Assembly (NCBI GenBank): GCA_017465565.1
Contig: JAFTWA010000050.1
Coordinates: forward strand, 1 to 64,000
Length of the DNA: 64,000 bases
Source of the DNA: Tyzzerella sp.
Lineage (GTDB): Bacteria; Bacillota; Clostridia; Lachnospirales; Lachnospiraceae
Direction of reading: 5' to 3'
Shown here: piece by piece, positions 7,286 through 15,348 of the stretch
Position numbering within the stretch: the stretch's first letter is position 1
Layout of the letters: every line of letters starts with the position of its first letter
Position numbers and translations under genes: made by a program
Notes under the pieces: generated by a model
The model's database searches: none
What the model was told of the DNA's origin: nothing
What the model saw: only the letters and a program-made list of their open reading frames with translations

Positions 7286-7777
7286 ATGGATAAATTAATA
7301 GAAATATTAGCTGGCAAACGAGTATTATCGCTAACAATAGTATTCTTCGTGGTATTCGCGATTTTGCCAAGTTTCTTTTTGATTTTTATATGGAATCGCC
7401 ATTTCTTTTGCAATATAGATTTATGGAAATTACTATTACTGTCTGCTAGTGTAGGTACTATATTTTGCTTCTTCAACTTTTTTGCATCGTTTTTATGGGA
7501 TGAAATCTATATAGCAATTACAGGACAAGAAGGTGGTGTGGCAGAAGAAGATAATATGGAAAAAAGATTTGTTTTCTACTATCTAGCTTCCTTATTCTTG
7601 TTTATTATAGAAGTTTCGGCTTTAGTTATTATAAAATGTATATTTCCTTCTACGACAATAGGGACTTTATTACGAAGTTGTTGGTCGTTTGTGAAAGTTA
7701 TTGTAGTAGTTTTGATTATGAAAATAATAGCAAACAGAAAAGCAAAAAAAAGAAAAAATGCAAAGGGAAATGTTTAA
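7286..7777 (+). CDS. Four-helix membrane protein, unknown function
   Basis: 163 residues with about four transmembrane segments (roughly 15-40, 45-70, 100-125 and 133-150) and a Lys-rich cytoplasmic tail (KAKKRKNAKGNV). GAGGAGG 6 nt before the ATG. No family recognised. Could be an exclusion or immunity protein of the element; no evidence beyond topology. Confidence 0.65.
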   Translation: MDKLIEILAGKRVLSLTIVFFVVFAILPSFFLIFIWNRHFFCNIDLWKLLLLSASVGTIFCFFNFFASFLWDEIYIAITGQEGGVAEEDNMEKRFVFYYLASLFLFIIEVSALVIIKCIFPSTTIGTLLRSCWSFVKVIVVVLIMKIIANRKAKKRKNAKGNV

Positions 7778-7868
7778 AAATGAATACGCATGGCATGTTA
7801 ATTGAGGCACTTTTGTATGAAGGATGTTGAAAACGATAAATGAAATTGAAAAAGAACTAATGAAGTAG

Positions 7869-7893
7869 AGACATCCAATTAGGGATGTCTTTT
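7869..7893 (+). terminator. Rho-independent terminator
   Basis: AGACATCC (7869-7876) and GGATGTCT (7883-7890) with TTT tail; ends the membrane-protein transcript. Confidence 0.7.
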
Positions 7894-7994
7894 CTGGGCA
7901 AAAATATTGAAAAGTACTAATACATATTATATTCTGTAGTCAGATATAGGGAAAATGCTTAGTTTCTAGTGAGGAAAGCGGGTGAGTGCGATAG

Positions 7995-8174
7995 ATGGCA
8001 AAGGAAAGTAATTGGGCGACATATGGAATGATGGAATCTCCGTATTGGCGAAATGGTATGACGCCAGAAGAATATGATAGAGAAAGAGAATATTACTACA
8101 AACACATGGATGAAGTACAAGCAGGGACATATGTTCCATTATGGAAACAAAATATTGTAAATGATAAAAACTGA
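7995..8174 (+). CDS. Small hypothetical protein
   Basis: 59 residues, aromatic-rich (NWATYGMMESPYWRNGMTP), then an acidic Tyr-rich helix. GGTGAG lies about 9 nt before the ATG. No known family; moderate support because of composition and start. Confidence 0.45.
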   Translation: MAKESNWATYGMMESPYWRNGMTPEEYDREREYYYKHMDEVQAGTYVPLWKQNIVNDKN

Positions 8175-8338
8175 TAGCATTATGCTCGATTTAAGGGAAT
8201 CTTATGCTGACTAAATAGACATTTTATTATGCAAAAATGATACATAGAAATGCTTGGAAGTGGCTTAAATACTAGAAATTTGCTTGTATACCCCCTATGG
8301 TTAAATTGGAGTTAATATCTTGATAAGGAAGGTGCAAA

Positions 8339-8530
8339 ATGGCGAATAAAAGCAAATTGCAAGAATTGGAAGATAAAATATTGTTCGGTGATTTCACAGA
8401 TGAAGAATGGAAGGCAATTGACAAAGAAGTAGATGAAGAATTTCAAAAAGCAAGTGAGGAAGAGAGAAAGGCCTTTATAAAGAGTGGGGCTGGAGACTTC
8501 CTAGCAACGGTAATGGAATATATGGATTAA
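8339..8530 (+). CDS. Small acidic hypothetical protein
   Basis: 63 residues, about one third Asp/Glu (LFGDFTDEEWKAIDKEVDEE). Start preceded by AAGGAAGG. The 164-bp interval before it has no gene. An acidic DNA-mimic-like or regulatory role is conceivable but unsupported. Confidence 0.5.
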   Translation: MANKSKLQELEDKILFGDFTDEEWKAIDKEVDEEFQKASEEERKAFIKSGAGDFLATVMEYMD

Positions 8531-8588
8531 TACCACTTAGTCGGAAATGCTTGAACAGTATTTCTTTATGTTTGTGTGTATAAAAGAA

Positions 8589-8617
8589 TTGCCATGAGCA
8601 ATCTGAACTGTTATAAT
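8589..8617 (+). promoter_or_regulatory. Promoter of the DUF4417-like operon
   Basis: TTGCCA (8589-8594), 17-bp spacer, TATAAT (8612-8617). It leaves a leader of about 108 nt before the coding start at 8733. Confidence 0.65.
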
Positions 8618-8639
8618 ATTTCGTAGAATATATGTGAAG

Positions 8640-8719
8640 TACCCCAGTATCAACTGGAAGCCATAAGGCGCGGGAATAGTTAGATCTGAAAAGATTTGAT
8701 TATTGTCGTGTCTTTTTTT
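8640..8719 (+). promoter_or_regulatory. Structured leader with terminator (attenuator-like)
   Basis: Two hairpins, CCAGT/ACTGG (8644-8648, 8653-8657) and GCC/GGC (8660-8662, 8667-8669), are framed by CCC/GGG (8642-8644, 8672-8674). The latter competes with a 21-nt terminator stem (8667-8687 with 8692-8712, GAAA loop) followed by seven T. The start codon is only 14 nt later. Mutually exclusive folds suggest attenuation; no known riboswitch class recognised. Confidence 0.55.
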
Positions 8720-8732
8720 GTTGAGGTGTTAA

Positions 8733-9353
8733 ATGTTTCAAAGGGATATAGAGAATTGGTACAAATTTAATTTTGAAGATGTGGGTAAATATGGAGTTCC
8801 AGCATTACTTGCAGAGATCATAGAGACAGAGCAGTTCATACCATTTAATTATGCAAAGAGTTGTAAGAATGCTGATAAGAAAGGAATTCATTTCTTTTTA
8901 CATGATTATCAATTCCGAAGATTATGGGATATGCCAGAACGATATATGTTAATGTTGCAAAGATTCAATTGTGTATGTACACCGGATTACAGCTTGTATA
9001 CTGATATGCCTAAAGCAATGCAGATATATCATCATTATAAAAAGCAATGGATGGGTGCATACTGGCAAGCCAATGGAATAACGGTTATACCTACTGTGTC
9101 CTGGAGTGATGAAGAAAGTTTATCTTGGTGTTTCGACGGAATACCGAAAGGTGCAGCAGTAGCGGTGAGTAGTGTTGGATGTTTGAAAGATAAAGCGAGC
9201 CGAGAAGGTTTTATGCTAGGATATCAAGCTATGCTGAATACATTGCATCCTAGACAAATTCTATTCTATGGAACAGTTCCAGAGGAAGTAGAAGAGAAGG
9301 TTATATGCATTGGGAGTTTTCAAGAGAGATTTGGGAAAATAAAGGAGAAATAA
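8733..9353 (+). CDS. DUF4417-like phage/element protein
   Basis: 206 residues. The features FIPFNYAKSCKNADKKGIHF, LWDMPERYMLMLQRFNCVCT, PDYSLYTDMP and later RQILFYGTV match the DUF4417 family seen in Firmicute phages and mobile elements, whose biochemical role is unknown. It is the first gene after an attenuator-like leader and is followed 1 nt later by a Gly-rich protein. Confidence 0.75.
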   Translation: MFQRDIENWYKFNFEDVGKYGVPALLAEIIETEQFIPFNYAKSCKNADKKGIHFFLHDYQFRRLWDMPERYMLMLQRFNCVCTPDYSLYTDMPKAMQIYHHYKKQWMGAYWQANGITVIPTVSWSDEESLSWCFDGIPKGAAVAVSSVGCLKDKASREGFMLGYQAMLNTLHPRQILFYGTVPEEVEEKVICIGSFQERFGKIKEK

Positions 9354-9354
9354 T

Positions 9355-9705
9355 ATGGGCGGAAGAGGAGCAAGTAGTGGAAAGAAAGGAGCATCTGGCG
9401 GTGTAGGTGGTTCTACATCATTTTCTGGTGCAAAGATGGGTGGTGGCGGTGCGTTATCTAGTGGTGTAGGCTCTGTAACTAAGCAATATACTCCGTCAAA
9501 AACGCCAATAAGTAAGATGAGTGATAAGAAGCTGAAAGAAGAACTAACAAAAGCAGCGGGACATTATTACGCATCGGGAAAAAGCGGTATTTCTTTCGGT
9601 GGACGGGATCCATATCAAGTAGCATCTACATTAGCTAATCAAAAGATGAGCCGTTCACGAATGGAGAAGGAATATAAAAGTATTATGAAACGATTAAAGA
9701 ACTAA
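9355..9705 (+). CDS. Gly/Ser-rich hypothetical protein
   Basis: 116 residues. The first 45 are low-complexity Gly/Ser (MGGRGASSGKKGASGG), the rest a small basic helical domain ending KSIMKRLKN. Proteins beginning MGGRG-SSG commonly accompany DUF4417 genes and also form the tails of phage head proteins. Function unknown. Confidence 0.65.
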   Translation: MGGRGASSGKKGASGGVGGSTSFSGAKMGGGGALSSGVGSVTKQYTPSKTPISKMSDKKLKEELTKAAGHYYASGKSGISFGGRDPYQVASTLANQKMSRSRMEKEYKSIMKRLKN

Positions 9706-9726
9706 AAGAAAAGGGGTGAAGCATTA

Positions 9727-9927
9727 GTGCAACAGGGAACAGTGAAATGGTTTAACAGTGTAAGAGGATATGGCTTTATTGTTGGCGATGATGGTGGAGA
9801 TATCTTCGTGCACCAGAGTGAGATTTTGATGAAAGGTTTTCGATTTTTGGAAGCTGGACAGCGAGTGAGCTATCAAGTCAAATCAGTGGAAAAAGGAAAC
9901 AAGGCAGTAAACGTAATTTTGAAATAA
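9727..9927 (+). CDS. Cold-shock domain protein
   Basis: 66 residues, a single OB-fold CSD. RNP1 is GYGFIV and RNP2 DIFVHQSEI; the start GTVKWFNSVRG is diagnostic. Uses a GTG start with AGGGGTG 8 nt upstream. RNA chaperone; on a mobile element it may aid expression of element transcripts. Confidence 0.9.
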   Translation: MQQGTVKWFNSVRGYGFIVGDDGGDIFVHQSEILMKGFRFLEAGQRVSYQVKSVEKGNKAVNVILK

Positions 9928-9943
9928 GAAAGGAATAGGAAAG

Positions 9944-10591
9944 ATGAGTAAAAAAACGGAATTAATTAAAGTATTTAAGGATTATAAAATGAAATTTGAT
10001 GCTGTACAGGTGGAAATCGTAAAGATTAATGAGAGAACAGAATATACACCAGAAGGACGAGACAAGGCTTTAGCAGAACTACTGGAGAAGTTTAAACCAA
10101 TCGTAACAAATCATCATGATATGGCTACAGGGATTATCGATAATGGGTTAGCAGGATTGGCAGAAAAATGGAGAAAGAACAGTACAGGCAAGTTGGCAGA
10201 TGCTGGTTATCAAGCAGGACTTGCAAATGTAATTAAGATGCTGGAATTAGGTGCAATTCAAGAAAAAGGCGATTTGCAGAACATTGTGGATACATACAAA
10301 GATGATTTCAGTGCATTGGCAGTTATAAAGAAGATTCTCCAGAAAAGTGGAATTGAGGCATTGCGAGATTGTGCTGTTATGATTCCTGAAGATAACAGAG
10401 AAAGAAATAAGCAGCTCTTAAATCAATTAAAAGGAAATGTTGATCGATATATTAATCTAGAAATGTTAAAGGGATATTCAAAAATCTGGAATGCGTATAA
10501 TCGAGGATTAACAGATGTTTCGGTAAGTATGGACAGCATGTCAGAGTTTGTAGAAACTAAACTTGGTGATAATTTGGAATTGTTGAATTAA
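9944..10591 (+). CDS. Hypothetical helical element protein
   Basis: 215 residues, predicted largely alpha-helical with no Cys pair or membrane segment. AAGGAATAGG lies before the start. Resembles uncharacterised phage proteins in Lachnospiraceae; no motif allows a function. Confidence 0.6.
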   Translation: MSKKTELIKVFKDYKMKFDAVQVEIVKINERTEYTPEGRDKALAELLEKFKPIVTNHHDMATGIIDNGLAGLAEKWRKNSTGKLADAGYQAGLANVIKMLELGAIQEKGDLQNIVDTYKDDFSALAVIKKILQKSGIEALRDCAVMIPEDNRERNKQLLNQLKGNVDRYINLEMLKGYSKIWNAYNRGLTDVSVSMDSMSEFVETKLGDNLELLN

Positions 10592-10650
10592 TTGAAAGTG
10601 TCCTAGATTTTCCATTGTGGTTTGTCTGGGGCATTTGTGTAGGTGAGTAT

Positions 10651-10878
10651 ATGAGTAGGATAGATAGGTTGTTGAATAAAGTTAAGCCAAAACCAACATT
10701 GCATGACAGAATGAAAGAAAACAACCCGTATTTTGGAAAGACAAGTTCGGAATTATTGGATTATCTAAGTGGGGATAATTATAGAGCACCAGAAAAAGGA
10801 ACTCCATCCTGGAGGAAATTTATGTATGCATTGATGCATGCACCACATGAACCGAGTGAATTAGAACTAGAAGAATAA
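10651..10878 (+). CDS. Small protein, paralogue A
   Basis: 75 residues. Pattern SRIDRLLNKVKPKPTLHDRM ... NPYFGKTSSEL ... KFMYALMHA. The protein at 11104 repeats this layout, so the two are likely duplicates. The ATG at 10651 has GGTGAG upstream; an earlier in-frame GTG lacks support. Confidence 0.6.
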   Translation: MSRIDRLLNKVKPKPTLHDRMKENNPYFGKTSSELLDYLSGDNYRAPEKGTPSWRKFMYALMHAPHEPSELELEE

Positions 10879-10890
10879 GAGGTGATAATG

Positions 10891-11100
10891 ATGGCAAAGA
10901 TTCGATTAAAAACAAGAACTGCAACAGAGGTTCGAAGAACTTTGACAAGAGTCATAAATATGGTAGCTAATGGCGAGATGGATAATAAAACGGCTAATAC
11001 GATTATACTCGGTTGTAATGCGGTATTATCTTCTATTCGTACAGATGATCAGCAAAGAAAGATTGATGAATTAGAAAGAATTTTAAATGAAGGGCGATAA
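10891..11100 (+). CDS. Small helical hypothetical protein
   Basis: 69 residues (MAKIRLKTRTATEVRRTLTR at the start). ATG at 10891 chosen because GAGGTGA is 5 nt upstream; ATG 10888 is too close. The sequence is typical of phage-borne small proteins that precede a sigma-like or late regulator. Confidence 0.6.
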   Translation: MAKIRLKTRTATEVRRTLTRVINMVANGEMDNKTANTIILGCNAVLSSIRTDDQQRKIDELERILNEGR

Positions 11101-11103
11101 AAT

Positions 11104-11319
11104 ATGGACCGGGTAAGTAGATTAATTCAGAAAGCAAAGCCAAAGCAAACCATACATGATATTTTGCAAAAAGAAAATCTGTATTTGGGTTTAAGTTATT
11201 GTGAATTGAAAGCATATAGGTGTCCTAATTCTGGGAAGATTCTTCCAGAAGTGGGAACGGTAGAACATACCAAGTATATGTATGCATTGCTACAGGCTAG
11301 GAGAAATAGAAAGAGATGA
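11104..11319 (+). CDS. Small protein, paralogue B
   Basis: 71 residues: DRVSRLIQKAKPKQTIHDIL ... NLYLGLSYCEL ... KYMYALLQARRNRKR. Aligns along its length with the protein at 10651. It lies 3 nt after the previous stop. Function unknown. Confidence 0.6.
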   Translation: MDRVSRLIQKAKPKQTIHDILQKENLYLGLSYCELKAYRCPNSGKILPEVGTVEHTKYMYALLQARRNRKR

Positions 11320-11325
11320 TATATT

Positions 11326-12189
11326 ATGACCAACGAGCAACTTGTCGCACGCATTCAGGCAAGCGAGAATGAAGCAGAGAATATGCTGCAGTTATGGAAA
11401 CAGAATAAAGGCTTTATCTATAAAATAGCCATGAAATATCAAGGCTATGCAGAAATAGAGGACTTAGAGCAAGAGGGCTATTTAGGCTTGTGTGAAGCTG
11501 TGCGCCATTATGATTCAGAGCAAGGTGCATCATTTATAACTTATGCGACATTTTGGATAAGGCAGATTATGAGACGTTACATTAACAACTGCTGCAGTAT
11601 TGTGCGAATGCCGGTAGGAGCAAAGGAAGAAGTCTTGCAGTACAAGAAGATTGCTAATGAATACCGTAAATGGTACGGCAAGGAGCCCACAGATAAAGAA
11701 ATGCGGTCATTTCTTGGTGTTGGCAGAGAAAAACTAGAGTCTATCAAAAAGAGTGCCTTAACGGTGAAAATACGAAGTCTGAGTGAGCCTATTGGTGCTG
11801 AAGATGAAGAATTTTCATTAGGTGATATGGTTGCATCAGAGCAAGACCTAGAAGAGGATGTTATGAAGAGATTAGATACCGAAGCAATGGCAGAAGCATT
11901 GTGGAATGCTGTTGCAGATTTACCAGAGAACTATCCAGAGGTACTCCATTATAGATACCAGGATAAGATGACTCTAAAGGAGATTGGGGAAAGTATAGGC
12001 GTTGCTCCAGAACGGGCAAGACAGATAGAGAAAAGCGCGTTGAGGAAATTAAGAATGCCGAATAGATGTGCACCATTTCGTGGATACTATGAGCAGTATT
12101 TGGCGCCAGGACCTATTTATCATGTGGGACTGGAAACGTTTAAAAGAACGTGGGTAAGTGCAGTTGAAGCAGAGGTGCTTGGGTGGTAA
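11326..12189 (+). CDS. Sigma-70-family RNA polymerase sigma factor
   Basis: 287 residues with region 2 (DLEQEGYLGLCEAVRHYDSE, then FITYATFWIRQIMRRYINN), region 3 (about 110-150) and region 4 HTH (MTLKEIGESIGVAPERARQI). Probably redirects host polymerase to element promoters. After region 4 comes an unusual C-terminal tail of about 45 residues (APFRGYYEQYLAPGPIYHVG). It is the last gene of the element's rightward operon. An element-encoded sigma in the absence of structural genes is notable. Confidence 0.9.
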   Translation: MTNEQLVARIQASENEAENMLQLWKQNKGFIYKIAMKYQGYAEIEDLEQEGYLGLCEAVRHYDSEQGASFITYATFWIRQIMRRYINNCCSIVRMPVGAKEEVLQYKKIANEYRKWYGKEPTDKEMRSFLGVGREKLESIKKSALTVKIRSLSEPIGAEDEEFSLGDMVASEQDLEEDVMKRLDTEAMAEALWNAVADLPENYPEVLHYRYQDKMTLKEIGESIGVAPERARQIEKSALRKLRMPNRCAPFRGYYEQYLAPGPIYHVGLETFKRTWVSAVEAEVLGW

Positions 12190-12271
12190 TTAATCTATAG
12201 GGTTTTAGCGTTTGAAACGTAAGAAGTCCATGCGCAATGATGATATTTAGAAGTTGAAGTGCTTGGAGGGT

Positions 12272-12303
12272 AATATAAATAAAAGCATCACAGAAGTGAT
12301 GCT
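12272..12303 (-). terminator. Terminator after the tRNA-like gene
   Basis: AGCATCAC/GTGATGCT (12284-12291, 12296-12303). On the minus strand the stem is followed by TTTTATTTAT, so it ends the transcript that contains the tRNA-like sequence. Confidence 0.65.
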
Positions 12304-12308
12304 GTTAT

Positions 12309-12381
12309 GTTTGATAGCGGGACTCGAACCCGCGACCATGCCTTTATGAGAGGCGCGCTCTATCCACTGAGCTATACCACT
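12309..12381 (-). tRNA. tRNA-like gene, anticodon CAU (Met or Ile2), imperfect acceptor
   Basis: Minus strand. D arm GCTC/GAGC, anticodon stem GCCT/AGGC, loop CTCATAA with CAT anticodon, 5-nt variable loop, T arm GCGGG-TTCGAGT-CCCGC are all standard. The acceptor is poor: AGTGGTA against TATCAAA gives two mismatches at the top and one wobble, and no CCA is encoded. It has its own terminator. Possibly an element-borne or decaying tRNA whose 3' end was altered near the att site. Confidence 0.65.
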
Positions 12382-12430
12382 ATTTAAAATAGGATTTTAT
12401 TATAATATGGTTTGCTGAAAGTTGCAACCT

Positions 12431-12445
12431 ATTTGATACTAAAAT
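12431..12445. repeat. Candidate att core, right copy
   Basis: Exact copy of the 15-mer at 208-222, followed by another TGATACT. It lies just outside the tRNA-like gene. Between here and 12710 there is no protein gene, only two hairpins. Confidence 0.5.
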
Positions 12446-12591
12446 GATACTGAAAAATTATATAAACAGTAGAATAAGAGTAAAAATACAAGAAAAAACT
12501 AACAAAAAGCACGATAAAAACGTGATAAAATGGCTCGAAAACGATTTTAAGTCGAGTGGGAATAGTATTAGGTGGTTTTCAAAACGAATTA

Positions 12592-12610
12592 ATTGAACCA
12601 CAGGTTCAAT
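12592..12610. repeat. Perfect 8-bp inverted repeat
   Basis: ATTGAACC-ACA-GGTTCAAT. No T tract, so an operator or small RNA hairpin is as likely as a terminator. Confidence 0.45.
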
Positions 12611-12633
12611 GACAGATATTTTATAATATAGTA

Positions 12634-12684
12634 TCCTCTTATCAGAACGATAATTATTGTTTTGATAAGGGGATTTTTATTTTA
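12634..12684 (+). terminator. Long hairpin with T-rich tail
   Basis: CCTCTTATCA (12634-12643) pairs with TGATAAGGGG (12663-12672), and the inner AACGATAA/TTATTGTT extends the stem; TTTTTATTTT follows. No gene ends upstream, so it either terminates an unseen short RNA or is an attenuator before 12711. Confidence 0.5.
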
Positions 12685-12710
12685 GAAGGGTGATTCAGGA
12701 GGGTGAGAAG

Positions 12711-12992
12711 ATGACGCAGAAATTCGAGTATATTTGTGAGGTGTATGGAATAACAAAGGTTATGACACCGCAAGAAGCATTCAAGGAAGGGTGGGACTAT
12801 CCACCGTTGATGGGAAGTTTTGGAGTGGTTTCACCAAGAACATGTGGAAATTGTCTTATTACTGAAACCGCTTGGTGGGCACTGGCATGTGACAAGAAAC
12901 AGATAAAAGATTTATCGAATAAGCAAAAAGAAACCATACAGAGGATTTTAAATGAATCGAATTATACTACAAGTTCAATGATAAATGTGTAG
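12711..12992 (+). CDS. Hypothetical protein with CGNC motif
   Basis: 93 residues. PPLMGSFGVVSPRTCGNCLI and TAWWALAC suggest a small globular domain. Start at 12711 follows AGGAGGGTGAG. It precedes the RNA ligase by 56 nt and may be co-transcribed. No family recognised. Confidence 0.6.
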   Translation: MTQKFEYICEVYGITKVMTPQEAFKEGWDYPPLMGSFGVVSPRTCGNCLITETAWWALACDKKQIKDLSNKQKETIQRILNESNYTTSSMINV

Positions 12993-13048
12993 TACTGTAT
13001 TATTCTCAAAACAAAATAATTACCAGTTTTAGAAAGGGGAACATAGAT

Positions 13049-14074
13049 ATGAAAAGGAAATTGGCGAGTGTACAATACGTACATAATATTACACCTATTG
13101 AAGGCGCAGATAATATTGAGTGTGTCCACGTTCTAGGGTGGAAATGTGTTGCAAAGAAGAATGAATTTAAAGTTGGAGACAACTGTGTGTATTTTGAAGT
13201 GGATTCATTCTTACCGATTTGTGAACAGTATGAATTTCTGAGAAAAAGTTGCTATAAAAATGATTCATTTATGGGAGAAGGATTTCGTTTGAAGACACAA
13301 CGTTTCCGAGGGCAAATTTCTCAAGGGTTAATATTATCTGTTTCTATTTTGCCAAGTGATAGAGTATATAGTTTGGGTGAAGATGTCACACACATTTTGC
13401 AAGTGCGGAAATGGGAGATAGAGGAAACTGTCACGAGTAGTGGTACAATCATAGGAGAGATGCCATATGGGATTCCTAAGACAGATGAGTTGCGTGTACA
13501 GGCATATCCTGAACTATTAGAAGAGTTCGCAGGTTTAAAATACTACATAAGCACCAAGATGGATGGTACCAGTGTTACAATGTATTGGAAAGATGGCAAA
13601 TTTGGTGTGTGCGGGAGAAATTATGAATATGCGGATGATGGGAGATGTGCTATGTGGGAATATGCAAAACAGCACCAAATAGAACAGAGATTACGAGGAA
13701 ACAAATTGTGCGATTTAGCAATACAAGGAGAATTTTGTGGAGGTGGTATTCAGAAAAACAGATTAAGATTACAACATCCAGAATGGTATGTATTTACTAT
13801 TATTGATTTGAAAACGAATAAAAGAATAGAATTGGAGCGTCAGCAAGGATTATGTGAACTATTAGGACTTCATATGGTTCCTATAGAAGAGGTAGGGGAG
13901 AGTTTTAATTATCATTCGGTGGAGGAGTTGCTGGATAGGGCAAAGGGAAAGTATGCTTCTGGCATGAACAAGGAAGGGATTGTTATTAGACCGGTTATTC
14001 CTATTTATTCAAAAGTAGCAGAGGGACCTTTGTCTATGAAAGTACTAAATAATGAATATTTGTTAAAAGAATAA
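13049..14074 (+). CDS. ATP-dependent RNA ligase, Rnl5 (DraRnl) type
   Basis: 341 residues. The order is an N-terminal OB-like domain (about 1-115) and then a nucleotidyltransferase domain, the arrangement of Deinococcus radiodurans Rnl rather than T4 Rnl1/2. Motif I is STKMDGTSV with the adenylated lysine K170. Later come GEFCGGGIQKNRLRL (motif III/IIIa region), EGIVIRPV (IV) and SMKVLNNEYL (V). It would join RNA ends with ATP; the family seals nicks with a 3'-OH and 5'-phosphate. Strong GGGG ribosome site. Neighbours give no tRNA-repair partner. Confidence 0.88.
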   Translation: MKRKLASVQYVHNITPIEGADNIECVHVLGWKCVAKKNEFKVGDNCVYFEVDSFLPICEQYEFLRKSCYKNDSFMGEGFRLKTQRFRGQISQGLILSVSILPSDRVYSLGEDVTHILQVRKWEIEETVTSSGTIIGEMPYGIPKTDELRVQAYPELLEEFAGLKYYISTKMDGTSVTMYWKDGKFGVCGRNYEYADDGRCAMWEYAKQHQIEQRLRGNKLCDLAIQGEFCGGGIQKNRLRLQHPEWYVFTIIDLKTNKRIELERQQGLCELLGLHMVPIEEVGESFNYHSVEELLDRAKGKYASGMNKEGIVIRPVIPIYSKVAEGPLSMKVLNNEYLLKE

Positions 14075-14085
14075 AGGAAATTGAG

Positions 14086-14463
14086 ATGAATCAAGTAGAA
14101 GAAACAAAAATAGTTAATGTTTTTAATCCTACAACCAGAAAAATCAGATGCATAGAAAATGAGCATGATTATCTTGGGGATGGAACAATTCTTAAAGAGG
14201 AAAAATTAATAAAAGGTGAAATTTATACATTTGTCAAGGGCGAAATGGCATCATATGGTTCGATGGTATTTCTAAGAGAAGTTCCTTCAAAACATGGTTT
14301 TCAATCTTATTTATTTGAAGAAATGGAGTCTTACGAAAGACAGATTGCAGAGGATGCGTATAAAAACTGGTTGTTTGAAAGGTTGGAAGAAGCAGAGGAA
14401 GATGTAAGAGCGGGGCGGGTTTATTTGTTAGAGGAAGTAAAAGGAAGAAAGACAATAGCATGA
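14086..14463 (+). CDS. Hypothetical protein
   Basis: 125 residues, acidic, starting 11 nt after the RNA ligase and therefore likely co-transcribed. Middle part LIKGEIYTFVKGEMASYGSM looks beta-rich; the C-terminus is helical. Its stop overlaps the remains of a rhuM gene. Confidence 0.55.
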   Translation: MNQVEETKIVNVFNPTTRKIRCIENEHDYLGDGTILKEEKLIKGEIYTFVKGEMASYGSMVFLREVPSKHGFQSYLFEEMESYERQIAEDAYKNWLFERLEEAEEDVRAGRVYLLEEVKGRKTIA

Positions 14464-15107
14464 AATAGTACTATACCAAATAGACGATGCAAATATATGC
14501 ATAAGTGTTGTTTGTGAGGATGAAACATTTTGGTTGATGCAGAAAGCAATGGCATAATTGTTTGATGTTAATGTGCCGGCAATATCAAAGCACTTATCGA
14601 ATATTTTTGAAGAGGGTGAATTACATAAGGAGTCAACTGTTTCCAAAATGGAAATAGTTCAACTTGAAGGCGGACGCCAAGTTAGAAGAGAACCAGAGTT
14701 TTACAATCTTGATGCCATTATCGCAGTAGGGTACCGCGTGAATTCTAAGAAAGCCACACGTTTCAGACAATGGGCCACAAAAACATTAAAAGAATACATA
14801 ACCAAAGGATTAGAATTATTTGAATGAAAAAGAGTTGAGCAAATTAAATCGATTAGTAACAATGTTTATTGATTATGCTGAACTCATGGCAGAAGATGGG
14901 ATTCTTATGAGTATGCAGGATTGGTTGGAACAGACAGACCAATTCCTAAGCAACAACAGAAGAAATGTGCTTGAAGGAAAAGGCAAAATATCTCACACGC
15001 AAGCATTAGAAAAGGCTAGTAAAGAGTATGATGTTTTTAGAGTAAAACAAGACCAAGAATATATTTCTCAATTCGACAAGGAAATGGAGAAGTACTATAA
15101 AGGTTAA
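14462..15107 (+). pseudogene. rhuM: rhuM-family virulence protein, broken
   Basis: The frame from 14462 reads EIVLYQIDDANICISVVCED and ETFWLMQKAMA, then an in-frame TAA (14555-14557) exactly where the family has the Glu of MAELF. It continues LFDVNVPAISKHLSNIFEEG and NLDAIIAVGYRVNSKKATRF to a stop at 14827. The family's C-terminal part (LVTMFIDYAELMAEDGILMS, EYDVFRVKQDQEYISQFDKE) follows in another frame (14820-15107). About 100 middle residues are missing and no start codon remains. One nonsense mutation, one internal deletion/frameshift: clearly inactive. Confidence 0.8.
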
Positions 15108-15193
15108 ACCACTGTAAAACTTAAACAAATATATTTAAGAGCAACAATGAACACGCCGAGTGGGAATAAAATGCTTTATTAAAGGGCAAACAT

Positions 15194-15227
15194 AGAAGAC
15201 TTTGCGAAAGCTGAGTCTTCTTTTTTG
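15194..15227 (+). terminator. Rho-independent terminator
   Basis: AGAAGACT (15194-15201) pairs with AGTCTTCT (15214-15221) and TTTTTT follows. Separates the rhuM remnant from the lipoprotein gene. The rest of 15108-15348 shows no gene. Confidence 0.8.
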
Positions 15228-15348
15228 TCAGAAAATAAAAAGAAAAGACGGGAAGAATGGGAAACTGGGGAAATCTTGACAAATAAAGAGGTGAACGTTA
15301 AACTGATAATAAACTATCAATCGAGAAAAATAGCGAGGTGAGAAAGGG

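Noticed and set aside
12431..12700. Possible remnant of a second integrase, because the 15-mer also encodes ILVSN
   Set aside because: Only five codons match and no integrase motif is found beyond them; an att core is the simpler reading.
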